Part shown: one piece after another, positions 62,727-64,000 of the stretch
Numbering within the stretch: position 1 is the stretch's first letter
Layout: every line of letters starts with the position of its first letter
Source of the DNA: Nymphaea colorata
Taxonomy: Eukaryota; Streptophyta; Magnoliopsida; Nymphaeales; Nymphaeaceae
Reading direction: 5' to 3'
NCBI RefSeq assembly: GCF_008831285.2
Contig: NC_045139.1
Span: 26,516,412-26,580,411, forward strand
DNA length: 64,000 nucleotides
Made by a program: the position numbers and the translations under genes
Notes under the pieces: generated by a model
Seen by the model: the letters and a program-made list of their open reading frames with translations, nothing else
Told to the model about the DNA's origin: nothing
Database searches by the model: none

Positions 62727-63025
62727 TGTTGAGGAATAAGTTGGTGTCTGGATTATCAAGGACTCCAAAGGAAAGATCATCCCTTCATAACAGTTGAGGT
62801 TCTCAATAGCAACCAGAAAAGCATGAAAATGGTTGTCCAGGCCTGCATCATTGTCAGAATAGAATCTGATCGTATCAAATGTAGATCGATGAGATCTCAG
62901 CCATTTTCATTGTAAACTTAAGTTTGTATTAATCATTGGTAAGCAGTGTGTTGAAACTGCATCTAAGCAATCAATAAGCAGAATTCCTTGGTGCATCATT
63001 TGAGCCCATTCATTGCCAGTTGACA
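62727..63025 (+). repeat. LTR-like block 2 (3' LTR of copia remnant 2)
   Basis: Starts TGTTGAGGAATAAG after AAAGAGGAA (polypurine tract), ends CCAGTTGACA, 299 bp. It contains a shared 'tatcaaatgtagatc' word with block 1. No matching target duplication was found. Confidence 0.6.
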
Positions 63026-64000
63026 TACAATATAGAACCAATTTATTTTTTTATCCCATTTTCACTTCGATGTTCATAGTTCTATTCTTAATGGGTGAGT
63101 CCTGTTGATTAAATGTAATTCAAGAAAACATTGTTTTCATTTGCTTAAAAAAAAAACTGTACTAAATCATCATTCTCTAGAACCCTACTTACTTCTAAGC
63201 CTACTAGGAAGAATAAACTCTTCTCTTGCTCCTCACCCTACCGAGGTAAGAAGTGTCCATCCTTAACACTCATGACATATTTTTGCCATCTTTTCTCTCT
63301 TTCATCGCATGCTTGAACAACTGCAGAATTTTATCTTCTATAAAGTATTTAGAGCAATTCAAAACGATAATTCTTCATTCTCAAAGAATGCTCAATAGAG
63401 GAGATTGAAATCCTTCTGCCTTCATCATCGATGTAGATGGATCCATAAAACCGTTCCCTTCAGACAGAAATTCAAGAGATCCCGAAAAAGCAGATTGCTT
63501 ATGCCAATCACGCGCCTTCAGAGTTTAGATCAGAGGCAATGTAACTGCACGAAATTAGTGTGACCACCTGTAAATTTATTCTTATAAGCCATCCACACAG
63601 AAGTAATTTTCAAGGTCCAAACCTATAAAGTATTAGTCATTGCATTTCACATTGCAGGTAAGATTCTAGAACTTCCTACATAGTTATACATCGGAATGAA
63701 CTTAGCAGGAGCACAATTTACAGGTCGCAAACCAAAAACCCAGCCAAGAGAAAAGTAGAACAAGGCATGTTTAGGTTTAGCCCAGGTGTAAGAGTTTGAT
63801 TCTGAATCAAGAAGGCAAGTATGATGCTCCGCTCAAGTTTAGTTTATTTGAGGAAGCAAGTTCAAGCGGAGCTTTACAAGTCAAGCACGACCTATCCTGG
63901 TTTCACTCACATAATGAATATGTCAATATACACATATGCTTGTATGTATGAGCTCCATCCAACTAGGTGGCAGGATTCAAACCCATTGTCTTTTCAAAAG
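63026..64000. other. Right end of window, no gene recognised
   Basis: No frame with homology on either strand. Text near 63760-63890 ('gctcaagtttag', 'caagcggagc') has a repeat-like look but no copy elsewhere in the window. Confidence 0.4.

Larger units (their letters stand above)
57740..63025 (+). mobile_element. Ty1/copia retrotransposon remnant 2 (gag to 3' LTR), interrupted by hAT
   Basis: Domains appear in copia order, with stops and shifts between them. Gag: LLVSNPLNGENFASWTQLV near 57825. Zinc knuckle: CDHCSKLGYIKDKC near 58457, in which the usual histidine is tyrosine. Integrase: IWGRYHLPTLTRAHYILTIV and DHCSK near 59270, then HLFEVAKALKSKFK near 59570. After the inserted hAT element come LPNQLSPTSSLW (61085) and reverse transcriptase text (TWIYKI, LHQLDVNNAFLYGD and EEIYMKQSLGYG, 61820-62070). 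RNase H follows (VEIELLC..LGWSKLDYF, 62270-62390). A purine-rich AAAGAGGAA lies just before the 3' LTR at 62727-63025. The element is dead; all main domains are broken. Confidence 0.8.

Overview
This window is nuclear DNA from a flowering plant. It is AT-rich, its genes have multi-kilobase introns, all clear genes lie on the minus strand, and the space between and inside genes is filled with degenerate LTR and LINE retroelements, hAT and Tourist-like DNA elements, and long (AT)n tracts. No bacterial, organellar or viral block is visible. The species cannot be named from the sequence; large repeat-filled introns fit a medium-to-large angiosperm genome.

Five genes can be supported, four of them with reconstructed or complete reading frames. 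(1) 4195-5784, an intronless TPR + SET-domain protein lysine methyltransferase of the SMYD/ATXR1 kind. (2) 7440-16273, a five-exon gene for the U4/U6 snRNP protein PRP4 (plant LACHESIS); the exons join in frame to 578 residues. (3) 23031-23454, the main coding exon of an ERD15/CID-like PAM2-motif protein; its last small exon was not found. (4) 30651-37200, a five-exon gene for the NDC80-complex kinetochore subunit SPC24 (plant MUN), 199 residues. (5) 43279-53411, a six-exon gene for the plastid release-factor-like protein PrfB3, 417 residues, lacking the GGQ motif. These are unrelated housekeeping functions (chromatin, splicing, stress/mRNA, mitosis, plastid RNA) and nothing suggests that they work as a unit.

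Layout: 1-4190 holds repeats (a dispersed AT-rich family, a LINE RNase H tail, an (AT)n element). 4195-16273 holds the SET and PRP4 genes. 16300-23000 is intergenic with repeats. The ERD15-like gene follows, then 23700-30650, which is repeat-rich without a clear gene. 30651-37200 is SPC24. 37240-43270 contains hAT-like termini, a GC-rich island and a BAHD acyltransferase fragment between two repeats. 43279-53411 is PrfB3, whose fourth intron carries a 2.3-kb hAT element with an exact 8-bp target duplication. 54000-63025 is degenerate Ty1/copia sequence with a 1.4-kb hAT element inserted in the integrase region, again with an exact 8-bp duplication.

The most unusual observations are in splicing and gene structure. 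SPC24 appears to contain an AT-AC intron (5' end ATAAGT, 3' end AC) and also an intron with a near-perfect U12-type donor (GTATCCTC). PRP4 carries a nearly identical 93-bp tandem duplication across an exon-intron border; it duplicates the splice donor and creates a potential in-frame 45-nt mini-exon. The hAT element in PrfB3 carries an acidic reading frame built of 45-residue repeats that matches no family I recognise.
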